Assembly (NCBI GenBank): GCA_030586155.1 | Contig: CP130741.1 | Location: forward strand, 1,296,680 to 1,360,679 | Direction: 5' to 3' | Source of the DNA: Eubacteriaceae bacterium ES3 | Lineage (GTDB): Bacteria > Bacillota > Clostridia > Eubacteriales > Eubacteriaceae | Length of the DNA stretch: 64,000 nucleotides | Shown here: one piece after another, positions 25,256 to 33,488 of the stretch | Position numbering within the stretch: position 1 is the stretch's first letter | Layout: the number at the start of each line of letters is the position of its first letter | Program-made: the position numbers and the translations under genes | The notes under the pieces: model-generated | The model's database searches: none | What the model saw: the letters and a program-made list of their open reading frames with translations, nothing else | Told to the model about the DNA's origin: nothing

Positions 25256-26632
25256 GTGAATGATAAAACGATTTTGCAAATAAAGAATTACCTAACGCAC
25301 CGCTCTCCTGCTGAAATCCTGATATTTGGTTTTGCAGCAGTTATTTTGATCGGAGCAATACTTTTAGCTCTCCCTGTTTCAAGTGCCAGCGGTCATAGTC
25401 CCGGTTTTTTAAATGCTTTATTCACTGCAACTTCAGCAGTTTGTGTTACCGGTCTTGTGGTCGTTGATACGGGAACATTCTGGTCTGTTTTTGGCAAATT
25501 TGTAATTATAACATTGATTCAGATTGGCGGATTGGGTTTCATGTCCCTGACAACAATGTTTTTTGTACTTGCAGGTAAAAGGATCACGATCAAAGACCGC
25601 TTATTAATCCAATCATCAATTAACATGGACTCAATTTCTGGGATTGTTAAATTTACAAAATATATTTTCTTTTCTTCAATTGTCATTGAATTAATAGGAG
25701 CTTTATTTTTAAGTCTGGTTTTTATTCCAGAGTTTGGATTAGTTAAAGGAGTAGCCTACAGTATTTTTCATGCAATTTCAGCATTTTGTAATGCTGGATT
25801 TGATCTTATAGGACATTTCAGAAGTTTAACACAATATGTAGATAATGCCCTTGTAAATTTTGTGATCGGTGGTCTGATTATCTTTGGGGGTCTGGGTTTT
25901 GCAGTGACCAGTGATGTGTTCTATATTAGAAAATTTAGTAAAATGACGATGCAGGCCAAACTCGTTCTAGTAATAACTGGAATACTATTTTTAATTGGTT
26001 TTGTATTCTTTTTTATATTTGAATTCAATAATCCCAGAACAATGGGCAATCTATCGATTAGCGGAAAAATACTTGCTTCATTTTTCCAATCAGTTTCTCC
26101 GAGAACTGCTGGATTTAATACAATTGATATGTCAAATTTAACAAAGCCGTCATTATTTTTAACTATGCTGTTGATGTTTATCGGGGCTTCTCCAGGTTCG
26201 ACTGGTGGTGGGGTAAAGACAACCACCATTGGAATTATAATTTTAACAGTGGTTTCGGTGCTTAATGGTAAAAAAGATGTGGTGGCGTTTAAACGAACAA
26301 TTACTGGTCCTGCAATCAGGCGAGCTATATCAGTGGTTGTAATAGCATTGGCTATTGTCATTGTGATGATATTTGTGTTATTATGCTCTGAGCCGGAATT
26401 ATCATTTGAAAGTATTATTTTTGAAGTACTTTCAGCATCAGGAACAGTCGGTTTGTCAATGGGAATCACCCCGCATCTGTCAATTAGTGGGAAATTAGCA
26501 CTAATCGTAACGATGTTTGTTGGCAGATTAGGGCCGCTTACAGTGGCATATGCAATTTCTAGAAATGAAAAGCGTCTTAGAGAAAACGTCGGATCATTTA
26601 AATTACCAGAAGGTAACATCATGATTGGCTAG
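25256..26632 (+). CDS. ktrB: K+ uptake channel subunit KtrB/TrkH family
   Basis: About 458 residues, four M1-P-M2 repeats. The pore-loop signatures are TSAVCVTGL, SAFCNAGFDL, SPRTAGFNTID and SASGTVGLSM, each with the filter glycine. KtrB passes K+ with Na+. GTG 25256 follows GGAG; a second in-frame GTG at 25244 overlaps that site. It is followed by its RCK regulator 15 nt on. Confidence 0.93.
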   Translation: MNDKTILQIKNYLTHRSPAEILIFGFAAVILIGAILLALPVSSASGHSPGFLNALFTATSAVCVTGLVVVDTGTFWSVFGKFVIITLIQIGGLGFMSLTTMFFVLAGKRITIKDRLLIQSSINMDSISGIVKFTKYIFFSSIVIELIGALFLSLVFIPEFGLVKGVAYSIFHAISAFCNAGFDLIGHFRSLTQYVDNALVNFVIGGLIIFGGLGFAVTSDVFYIRKFSKMTMQAKLVLVITGILFLIGFVFFFIFEFNNPRTMGNLSISGKILASFFQSVSPRTAGFNTIDMSNLTKPSLFLTMLLMFIGASPGSTGGGVKTTTIGIIILTVVSVLNGKKDVVAFKRTITGPAIRRAISVVVIALAIVIVMIFVLLCSEPELSFESIIFEVLSASGTVGLSMGITPHLSISGKLALIVTMFVGRLGPLTVAYAISRNEKRLRENVGSFKLPEGNIMIG

Positions 26633-26647
26633 AGGAGGAAGGGTTAA

Positions 26648-27322
26648 TTGAAAGAGAAGCAGTTTGCGGTTCTGGGTTTGGGTCGCTTTGGCGAGGCTTT
26701 GGCCATAACGTTAAGTGAACTTGGATGTAACGTTGTTGTAGTGGACAATGATGAGGAGAAGATCCAAAATATTGCCAATAAAGTGACTTATGCTGTTACA
26801 GCTGACGTAACAGACATTAACGCCCTTAAAGCAATTGGTTTAAAAAATGTCGACGCTGTTGTTGTTTCTATTACCTCAGATATTAATAGCAGCATAATGG
26901 GTATTGTTAATGCACAGGAACTGGGAATTCAGGAAATTTATGGAAAAGCAAATAATGCTCAGCATGAAAAAGTTCTGCTGAAACTTGGGGTCAAGAAAGT
27001 TTTTTCTCCAGAGCGCGACATGGGTGAACGAGTAGCCCATACTCTGGTTACAGGCGGTTTTATCGATATCCTGGAGTTAGATACTGACCATATGATTGTT
27101 GAAGTAGATGTTTTACACATTTGGGAAGGAAAAACTTTAGAGCAACTTGATTTACGAGCTGTATATGGAATAAATGTTATAGCCATTCGCTCCTTTGATG
27201 TTCTGAACGCTAGCCCTTTAGCATCTGATATGATAAAGCCAGGGGATAAGATTATAGTTATGGGTGAGAGTAAATCCATTAATGAACTCAATAAACTATC
27301 AAAGAAAGATAACCAAAATTGA
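26648..27322 (+). CDS. ktrA: K+ uptake regulatory subunit KtrA (RCK)
   Basis: 224 residues. Rossmann-type RCK_N domain (VLGLGRFGEALAITLSELG, VVVDNDEEKIQ) plus a C-terminal RCK_C domain. KtrA forms an octameric ring that gates KtrB with ATP/ADP and, in many Firmicutes, c-di-AMP. TTG start after AGGAGGAAGGG. The stop overlaps the next gene's TTG by 4 nt. Confidence 0.93.
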   Translation: MKEKQFAVLGLGRFGEALAITLSELGCNVVVVDNDEEKIQNIANKVTYAVTADVTDINALKAIGLKNVDAVVVSITSDINSSIMGIVNAQELGIQEIYGKANNAQHEKVLLKLGVKKVFSPERDMGERVAHTLVTGGFIDILELDTDHMIVEVDVLHIWEGKTLEQLDLRAVYGINVIAIRSFDVLNASPLASDMIKPGDKIIVMGESKSINELNKLSKKDNQN

Positions 27323-28095
27323 CAGAATATGATATAATAACTTCCAGACAGAATGAGCAACTTAAACTGATTGGTAAACTGAGACAAAAAAGAGTTCGTG
27401 ATGAGTTGGATCTTTTCATTATCGAAGGTAAAAAACTTATTTTAGAAGCTTTAAAGAGTAAAGCAGTTATAGAGAAAGTTTTTTTATCAGAGCGACTTAA
27501 AGATACCGAGATTATAAAGAACCTAAGTCAAGCAGGCCTAAATAGTGAAGTGGTTTGGGTTAAACATTCACTTTTTGACAGTTTTTCTGAAATGAAAAAT
27601 CCTGAAGGGGTATTGGCACTGGTTAAAAAACTTAAGCCGGGAGCAAATCCAGGAAAGAGATATATTATTCTTGAAGATGTTCAGGATCCCAATAATGTCG
27701 GAACGATTATCCGTACAGCAGATGCTGCCGGGTTTGATTCAATTATTGCGACCCTAAAGACTGCAGATTTCTATAATGAGAAGGTTGTACGGGGGTCGAT
27801 GGGATCAATATTTCACCTTAACCTTGAAACGACCAATCATATAAACGATACTATCACTGAATTAAAAAAGTCAGGTGTAATTATTATTGGAACAGCACTT
27901 GACGGGAAAAATATTTTTGAGCAGACTACAAATTTTAGTTCTTTCGCCCTTGTACTAGGAAATGAATCTCGAGGGATGAGCGGTGATTTAAAGGCTAAAT
28001 GTGAGCATTTATATCAGATTCCAATTTATGGGCAGGCAGAATCCCTTAATGTAGCTGTTGCAGCAGGTATTGTAATGTACCAGCTGGCAAAATAA
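27319..28095 (+). CDS. TrmH/SpoU-family RNA 2'-O-methyltransferase
   Basis: 258 residues. A substrate-binding N-domain, then the knotted SPOUT fold with motif 1 DPNNVGTIIRTADAAGF, motif 2 ALVLGNESRGMS and motif 3 IPIYGQAESLNVAVAAGI. All residues for SAM binding and catalysis are present. Probably methylates 23S rRNA or tRNA ribose; exact target unknown. TTG 27319 overlaps the ktrA stop (TTGA), the only plausible start. Confidence 0.9.
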   Translation: MTEYDIITSRQNEQLKLIGKLRQKRVRDELDLFIIEGKKLILEALKSKAVIEKVFLSERLKDTEIIKNLSQAGLNSEVVWVKHSLFDSFSEMKNPEGVLALVKKLKPGANPGKRYIILEDVQDPNNVGTIIRTADAAGFDSIIATLKTADFYNEKVVRGSMGSIFHLNLETTNHINDTITELKKSGVIIIGTALDGKNIFEQTTNFSSFALVLGNESRGMSGDLKAKCEHLYQIPIYGQAESLNVAVAAGIVMYQLAK

Positions 28096-28119
28096 TTAAA
28101 TAATTAAATCGATGAATGA

Positions 28120-28331
28120 GCAAGTAAGGTAATTGATTGCAGTACAGAGAAAAAATCCTTGGCTGAAAGATTTTATGCAATAATCATCCGAAATTCCCTC
28201 AGGAGTTTAAAAGTGAACGCAAAATGTCAGTAGTTTTTAACGTTTATCACGTTACGATAGTAAAGAGAATACATATGTATTAATTAAGGTGGTACCGCGG
28301 AAAGATTTCGTCCTTTTAAGGGCGTTTTTTT
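28120..28331 (+). ncRNA. T-box leader (phenylalanine), specifier TTC
   Basis: Core AAGGTGGTACCGCGG (28286-28300) and terminator CGTCCTT/AAGGGCG (28309-28324) plus T-run. After the distal hairpin, GAAA is followed by TTC at 28194-28196, a Phe codon, in the same place as in the other two T-boxes. It controls pheST. No clear promoter is seen upstream. Confidence 0.9.
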
Positions 28332-28408
28332 ATTTGTCAAAATTTGAGTCATATAATACATGATGAAAATAGAGTTATAAAAGTATGAAAATTAATTAAG
28401 GAGAATTT

Positions 28409-29428
28409 ATGAAGGGTCAATTAAAAGAAATTCAAGAGCGGTTCTTAGATGAGGTTCAAAAAGTAAAGGATCTAAAAGAACTTGACGCGATTCGTGTTAA
28501 GTTTTTAGGAAAAAAGGGAGAATTGACTGCAGCACTAAAGGGGATGGGGAAATTATCGTCTGAGGAAAGACCAGTGATAGGAAAAATCGCTAATGATGTC
28601 AGAGAGTCAATCGAAAAAAATCTGAGTGCGCAAAAAGAAAAATTTGAAAAAATAAAAATAGATGCACAATTATCAATGGAAACTATTGATGTATCACTTC
28701 CCGGTACAAAGAAAAGTGTTGGAAAACTTCATCCGTTAACTAAAACAATTAATGAACTGGAAGAAATATTTTTAGGGATGGGTTTTTCAATAGCAGATGG
28801 TCCTGATATTGAATGGGCAAAGTATAATTTTGATTTCCTTAATGTACCGAAAGAGCATTCTGCCAGAGATTTACAGGATACTTTTTATGTTGATGAAGAT
28901 ATTGTTCTAAGAACCCAGACTTCTCCAGTACAGGTGCGGGTAATGGAACAAAAAAAACCGCCAATGCGAATTATTTCTCCCGGTCGTGTTTACAGGTGCG
29001 ATGAAATTGATGCGACTCATTCTCCGGTTTTTCACCAGATGGAAGGCCTAGTCATTGATAAAGGGATTACCATGAGTGATCTAAAAGGAACATTAGATTT
29101 ATTTGCCAAGAAGCTTTTTGGAGAACAGACCAAAACTAAGTTTCGGCCTCATCAGTTTTATTTCACGGAACCAAGTGCTGAAATGGATGTAACCTGTTTC
29201 AAATGTGGTGGTGAAGGATGTAGGGTTTGTAGTAACACAGGATGGATTGAAATCCTTGGTTGCGGGATGGTGCATCCTAATGTTTTGAGAGATTGTGGTA
29301 TCGATCCTGATATATATAGTGGATTTGCTTTTGGGATGGGCCTCGACCGCATCACCCTAACAAAATACGGCATCAATGATTTGCGTTTGTTGTTTGAAAA
29401 TGACCTGAGATTTTTAGGACAGTTTTAG
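28409..29428 (+). CDS. pheS: Phenylalanyl-tRNA synthetase alpha subunit
   Basis: 339 residues. N-terminal coiled coil (to about 85) that grips tRNA-Phe, then the class II catalytic core with motif 2 in [19 protein letters not shown] and motif 3 [18 protein letters not shown] Cys set near residue 267 ([12 protein letters not shown]) is zinc-finger-like, as in many bacterial PheS. Paired with pheT 12 nt downstream. Confidence 0.97.
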   Translation: MKGQLKEIQERFLDEVQKVKDLKELDAIRVKFLGKKGELTAALKGMGKLSSEERPVIGKIANDVRESIEKNLSAQKEKFEKIKIDAQLSMETIDVSLPGTKKSVGKLHPLTKTINELEEIFLGMGFSIADGPDIEWAKYNFDFLNVPKEHSARDLQDTFYVDEDIVLRTQTSPVQVRVMEQKKPPMRIISPGRVYRCDEIDATHSPVFHQMEGLVIDKGITMSDLKGTLDLFAKKLFGEQTKTKFRPHQFYFTEPSAEMDVTCFKCGGEGCRVCSNTGWIEILGCGMVHPNVLRDCGIDPDIYSGFAFGMGLDRITLTKYGINDLRLLFENDLRFLGQF

Positions 29429-29440
29429 TAGGAGGAAACA

Positions 29441-31816
29441 ATGTTAGTATCATTAAAGTGGTTGAAAGAATATGTAAAAATTAATTGTGAACCGGGTGAA
29501 CTCGGAGAAGCCCTGACGATGTCCGGGACAAAAGTCGAAACAATGTCTGGTGTTTCACCGAAAATAGAAAATATATTGACAGGGAAAATCACCAAGATAG
29601 ATCAACATCCAAATGCAGATAAACTTGTAGTCTGCCAGGTAAGCTTTGATCATTTTGAAAAAACAATTGTGACTGCAGCAAAAAACGTGTTTGAAGGTGC
29701 GGTAGTGCCAGTGGCACTAGATGGCGCGGTTCTCGCAAATGGAGAAAAGATTTACGATAGTGATTTTAGAGGTGTTTTATCACAAGGTATGTTCTGTTCA
29801 ATTCAAGAATTGGGGATGAATCAGGATTTATTCTCCAAAGATGTAATGGATGGGATATATATACTACCGGCTGATACTGTTTTAGGAGAGTCAGTTAAAT
29901 CATTACTGTGGTTAGATGATACCATTATTGATATAGAATTGACTGCTAATCGTCCGGATTGCCAGTCTGTATTGGGAATAGCCAGAGAGACTTCTGCTAC
30001 ATTAAATCAGGGGCTTAATACATTTGAAATTTATAGTCAAGAGGAAACTGAGGATGTTATTTCAAAATATTTAACTATAAAGGTTGAAAGTGACTTATGC
30101 ATGCGCTATGTTGGGAAAATGCTGCAAGTCAAAAAAGTCGAACCATCTCCACTTTGGATGCAGGTTAAACTTTTAAATAGTGGGGTACGTCCAATTAATA
30201 ATATTGTCGATGTTACAAATTACGTCATGTTAGAATTGGGACAACCACTACACGCATTTGACTATAAAAATCTTGACTCGGACCGAATTGTTGTAAAGAC
30301 AACAGATGATAAAAAGTTCACAACACTTGACGAACAGGAAAGAGAAATTGACCAAACAATGTTAATGATTACAAATGGAAAATTTCCAGTTGCGATTGCA
30401 GGAGTGATGGGTGGACAAAATTCGGAAATCAATAAAGCTACCGAATTGATTGTTTTGGAATCAGCATGTTTCGATAAAAGCAGTGTGCGATTGACTTCAA
30501 AAAAACTAGGTCTTAGAACCGAAGCTTCTTCTCGTTACGAGAAAGGCGTAGATCCTGATTTGGCAATAGTTGCTGCTCTTCGTGCAACCTATCTTTTAAA
30601 AGAAATTGGAGCAGTAGATGTGATTGAAGGTATTATTGATGTGTATCCTGAAGCACAAGAGCAACCAGAGATTGAATTGGATCCGGAATGGGTTAATCAA
30701 TTTATTGGTATTGATTTGTCGACAAAAGATATGGTTGGCTTTTTAAAGCGTTTGTTTTTTGATGTGACACAAAAAAATGAACTACTTTTGGTAACACCTC
30801 CTTATTATCGAACTGATGTTCAAATTAAGGAAGATCTAGCAGAAGAAATTGCACGAATTTTTGGATACAATAATATTCCTGGAACAATAATGGGTGGAGA
30901 AACTCAGGTTGGAGAAAAATCTGAGCTCCAAAAAACTGAATCATTAATTAAGAATATTCTGATTGGACAGGGATATTATGAGACGATGACCAGTTCATTT
31001 ACCAGTGAGAATAAAATTAGTGGGCTTAATCAGGAATCTCAAGGAGATATGGTAAAACTCATTAATCCACTTGGAGAAGAGAACAGTTTAATGAGAAAGT
31101 CATTGATTGGTCATCAGCTGGAAGTGATTGAATTAAACAGTCATCGAAAAAATTCACAGGGTCGTTTTTTTGAATTGGCAAACACTTATTTAAAGAATAA
31201 TAAGATCGGCGAATTACCCGTTCAGGAAAAGAACTTGGTTTTAAGCAGCTACGGCAACACGGATTATTTTGATTTAAAAGGTACTGTTGAACTGATGCTG
31301 ACTGAGCTGGGGATAACGGATTTATTGTTCTCTGCAGGCGGAAGTGAATTTTATCATCCCGGGCGAAAGGCTGAGATTTTTGCTGGCACAGTAAAATTAG
31401 GCGAACTTGGTGAAATACATCCTCTTGTAGTAAAAAATTATGACTTGCCAAAGCGGTGTTATGTATGCGAAATGTCATTTGAAAAATTATTTGAGGTAAA
31501 GAAAAATAATATTCGCTTTAAAGAATTGCCAAAATTCCCGGGAACGTCCAGAGATTTAGCGATTGTAGTTCGGCATGAAATTCCAGCTTCCAGTGTGATT
31601 GCGATTATCAGAGAAAACTCTGGTGAGTTATTGGAATCTGTTGATCTATTTGATGTTTACACTGGGGAACAAGTGGCTGAAGGGTATAAAAGTTTGGCCT
31701 ATGCTTTAAGTTTCAGGCATATGGAAAAAACTTTAAGTGATGATGATATTAATCCAGTAATCGAAAAAATACTTACTGAACTTAAAGGGCAACTAGATGG
31801 ACGGTTACGAGAATAG
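29441..31816 (+). CDS. pheT: Phenylalanyl-tRNA synthetase beta subunit
   Basis: 791 residues, all usual domains: tRNA-binding OB fold (about 40-150), B3/B4 editing domain with ELTANRPDCQSVLGIARE, B5 domain, inactive synthetase-like core and C-terminal FDX-ACB domain (KFPGTSRDLAIVV to the end). Forms the (alpha-beta)2 enzyme with PheS. Its end overlaps the next gene by 20 nt. Confidence 0.97.
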   Translation: MLVSLKWLKEYVKINCEPGELGEALTMSGTKVETMSGVSPKIENILTGKITKIDQHPNADKLVVCQVSFDHFEKTIVTAAKNVFEGAVVPVALDGAVLANGEKIYDSDFRGVLSQGMFCSIQELGMNQDLFSKDVMDGIYILPADTVLGESVKSLLWLDDTIIDIELTANRPDCQSVLGIARETSATLNQGLNTFEIYSQEETEDVISKYLTIKVESDLCMRYVGKMLQVKKVEPSPLWMQVKLLNSGVRPINNIVDVTNYVMLELGQPLHAFDYKNLDSDRIVVKTTDDKKFTTLDEQEREIDQTMLMITNGKFPVAIAGVMGGQNSEINKATELIVLESACFDKSSVRLTSKKLGLRTEASSRYEKGVDPDLAIVAALRATYLLKEIGAVDVIEGIIDVYPEAQEQPEIELDPEWVNQFIGIDLSTKDMVGFLKRLFFDVTQKNELLLVTPPYYRTDVQIKEDLAEEIARIFGYNNIPGTIMGGETQVGEKSELQKTESLIKNILIGQGYYETMTSSFTSENKISGLNQESQGDMVKLINPLGEENSLMRKSLIGHQLEVIELNSHRKNSQGRFFELANTYLKNNKIGELPVQEKNLVLSSYGNTDYFDLKGTVELMLTELGITDLLFSAGGSEFYHPGRKAEIFAGTVKLGELGEIHPLVVKNYDLPKRCYVCEMSFEKLFEVKKNNIRFKELPKFPGTSRDLAIVVRHEIPASSVIAIIRENSGELLESVDLFDVYTGEQVAEGYKSLAYALSFRHMEKTLSDDDINPVIEKILTELKGQLDGRLRE

Positions 31817-32681
31817 AACTAGAAACCTGCTGGCATTAACTCAGATTGCTGGGCTTGGTCGAAAGCGAATTAAGAAGCTCGTTTTCATTGCGGAAAAAAA
31901 ACTATCTTTCATTGGTGAAATAATAGAGTCAGGGATAAAGTCTGGTATAATAAAAACTGAGATATCTAAACAAAATATTGAAGATGCTATAAATGCGGCA
32001 GAAAAAATTCTTGATCAGAACGATCGTTACGGGATAAAAAGCATTACCTATTTAGAAAATGATTTTCCAGAATATCTCCAATATGAAGACGGCCCATTAA
32101 TTATTTATTATTTGGGGGAGCTTAGTAGTATGAATTGTGATAGACGTGTGGCTGTAATTGGTAGTAGGAAGCCTGAACGCCTGGGATATGATTTTGCTTA
32201 CATGGCTGCTAGACAAGTAGTGTTGAAAAAGGGAATAGTGATTAGTGGACTGGCAACTGGATGTGATTCTGCCGGACATCGAGGAGCGCTGGCGGAAAAT
32301 GGAAAAACAGTGGCTTTTCTACCATCAGGTCTGCTAAACATATATCCGGCAGAAAATCAAAAGCTTGCAGATCAGATACTTGATTTGGAAGGGGGCTTAG
32401 TTACGGAATACCCTCTTCAAACAGAACCTTTGCCTTATCGTTTTGTAGAGCGGGATAGACTTCAGGCAGCGGCAAGTCAAATCGTCATCGTTTCCTCTTT
32501 TTCAGAACGTAGTGGAACAATCCAAACTTTAAAATATGCTCATGCGTATCAACGACCAATTTATACGCTGAAAGATATTGTCAGCGAAAGTCCTTCGGGT
32601 TTTAAAAAGCTTAATACTTTAGAAATAGATTATTCGGTTTTAAAATTTTCAAATATAATTGATGTTTTAAACCATTTATAA
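31797..32681 (+). CDS. DprA/Smf-like DNA-processing protein (divergent)
   Basis: 294 residues. A short helical N-terminus (LLALTQIAGLGRKRIKK) resembles the SAM/HhH region of DprA, and the Rossmann-like core has AVIGSRKPERLGYD, ISGLATGCDSAGHRGAL and AFLPSGLLNIYPAEN. Classic DprA has SGLARGID and a PGSL-type ending; here the motifs are changed (ATGCDSAG, SGTIQTLKYAH) and there is no C-terminal winged-helix domain. It overlaps pheT by 20 nt, suggesting coupling. DprA loads RecA on incoming DNA; whether this one does is uncertain. Confidence 0.75.
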   Translation: MDGYENRTRNLLALTQIAGLGRKRIKKLVFIAEKKLSFIGEIIESGIKSGIIKTEISKQNIEDAINAAEKILDQNDRYGIKSITYLENDFPEYLQYEDGPLIIYYLGELSSMNCDRRVAVIGSRKPERLGYDFAYMAARQVVLKKGIVISGLATGCDSAGHRGALAENGKTVAFLPSGLLNIYPAENQKLADQILDLEGGLVTEYPLQTEPLPYRFVERDRLQAAASQIVIVSSFSERSGTIQTLKYAHAYQRPIYTLKDIVSESPSGFKKLNTLEIDYSVLKFSNIIDVLNHL

Positions 32682-32690
32682 ATAAATCAT

Positions 32691-32719
32691 TTGTTTTTTT
32701 GTAAATTTTTACATATAAT
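32691..32719 (+). promoter_or_regulatory. Promoter of zapA
   Basis: TTGTTT (32691-32696), 17-bp spacer, TATAAT (32714-32719); short leader to the ATG at 32756. Confidence 0.6.
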
Positions 32720-32755
32720 AGGAGTAAACAGTTTACTCATTACAGGAGGAATAAA

Positions 32756-33316
32756 ATGCCTGAAAAATCAATTATTGAATTAAAAATTTTAGATACAGAT
32801 TTTAATTTGAAAGCAACGGAAAATGAAGATCATATTCTTGAGGTTGCAAATTATGTTAAAACGGAGTTAGAACGGGTAAAGACAGCGAATCCTTTTACAA
32901 ATCATATTCGGATAGCAATTTTAGGATGCATGAATATTACTGAAAAATTACTAAAAGCGGAGTCTGAACTGGAAAATGCCGAAGAGCAGAAAATCAAGGA
33001 AATAGGTGAGATCAATTCAGTTAAAGAAGAACTGAAAGATGCCTATGATTTAATTGAAGCGGAAAGAGTGAAGTACGCTACTCTTGAAGAAGAAAAAAAG
33101 GCGCTTGATAAAGAAATGGCAGAGAAGGAAGAGCTTTTAACTCAATATCGGGAGCATTTGCGTCAAAGTAAGGCAGATAGTGAAGCGAGCCGTAAAACAA
33201 TTCTGGATTTACAGAATCAATTGTTCGAAAGTCAAATTGAGTTAGTTAAAGTAAATAAAAATAGTATAGAAAAAGATGCTTTTAAAAGTATTGAAGAAAA
33301 AATAAAATTAGATTAA
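32756..33316 (+). CDS. zapA: Cell division protein ZapA, long coiled-coil form
   Basis: 186 residues. The first ~90 match ZapA (IELKILDTDFNLKATENEDH, then YVKTELERV and RIAILGCMNITEKLL). The usual protein stops near 90-100; here a charged coiled coil of about 90 more residues follows (LEEEKKALDKEMAEKEELL). ZapA bundles FtsZ at the division ring. Clear AGGAGG site. Ends in a hairpin. Confidence 0.85.
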   Translation: MPEKSIIELKILDTDFNLKATENEDHILEVANYVKTELERVKTANPFTNHIRIAILGCMNITEKLLKAESELENAEEQKIKEIGEINSVKEELKDAYDLIEAERVKYATLEEEKKALDKEMAEKEELLTQYREHLRQSKADSEASRKTILDLQNQLFESQIELVKVNKNSIEKDAFKSIEEKIKLD

Positions 33317-33343
33317 AGACATTTAATAATGACAAAGGTTTAT

Positions 33344-33377
33344 GAAGCCGTCACTTTGGTGGCGGCTTCTAAATTTT
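33344..33377 (+). terminator. Probable terminator after zapA
   Basis: GAAGCCGTCAC and GTGGCGGCTTC form an 11-bp stem (one G-T) with a TTTG loop; the tail is only moderately T-rich. Confidence 0.65.
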
Positions 33378-33488
33378 AGAAATAGAAGAATTTATCTGAT
33401 AATATCAATATAAGTGGACAAATTCTGTAATTAACTGGGTCGGCTTTAAATATTGAATGTGTTGCGGATCAGAAATGAAGGAGAATAA

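Noticed and set aside
25921-26622. 233-codon minus-strand open frame within ktrB
   Set aside because: It is the complement of a conserved membrane gene with all four pore motifs; composition is dominated by the shadow of hydrophobic codons and there is no ribosome binding site.
31062-31478. 138-codon minus-strand frame in pheT
   Set aside because: Lies fully within a conserved synthetase gene and has no recognisable motif or ribosome binding site.
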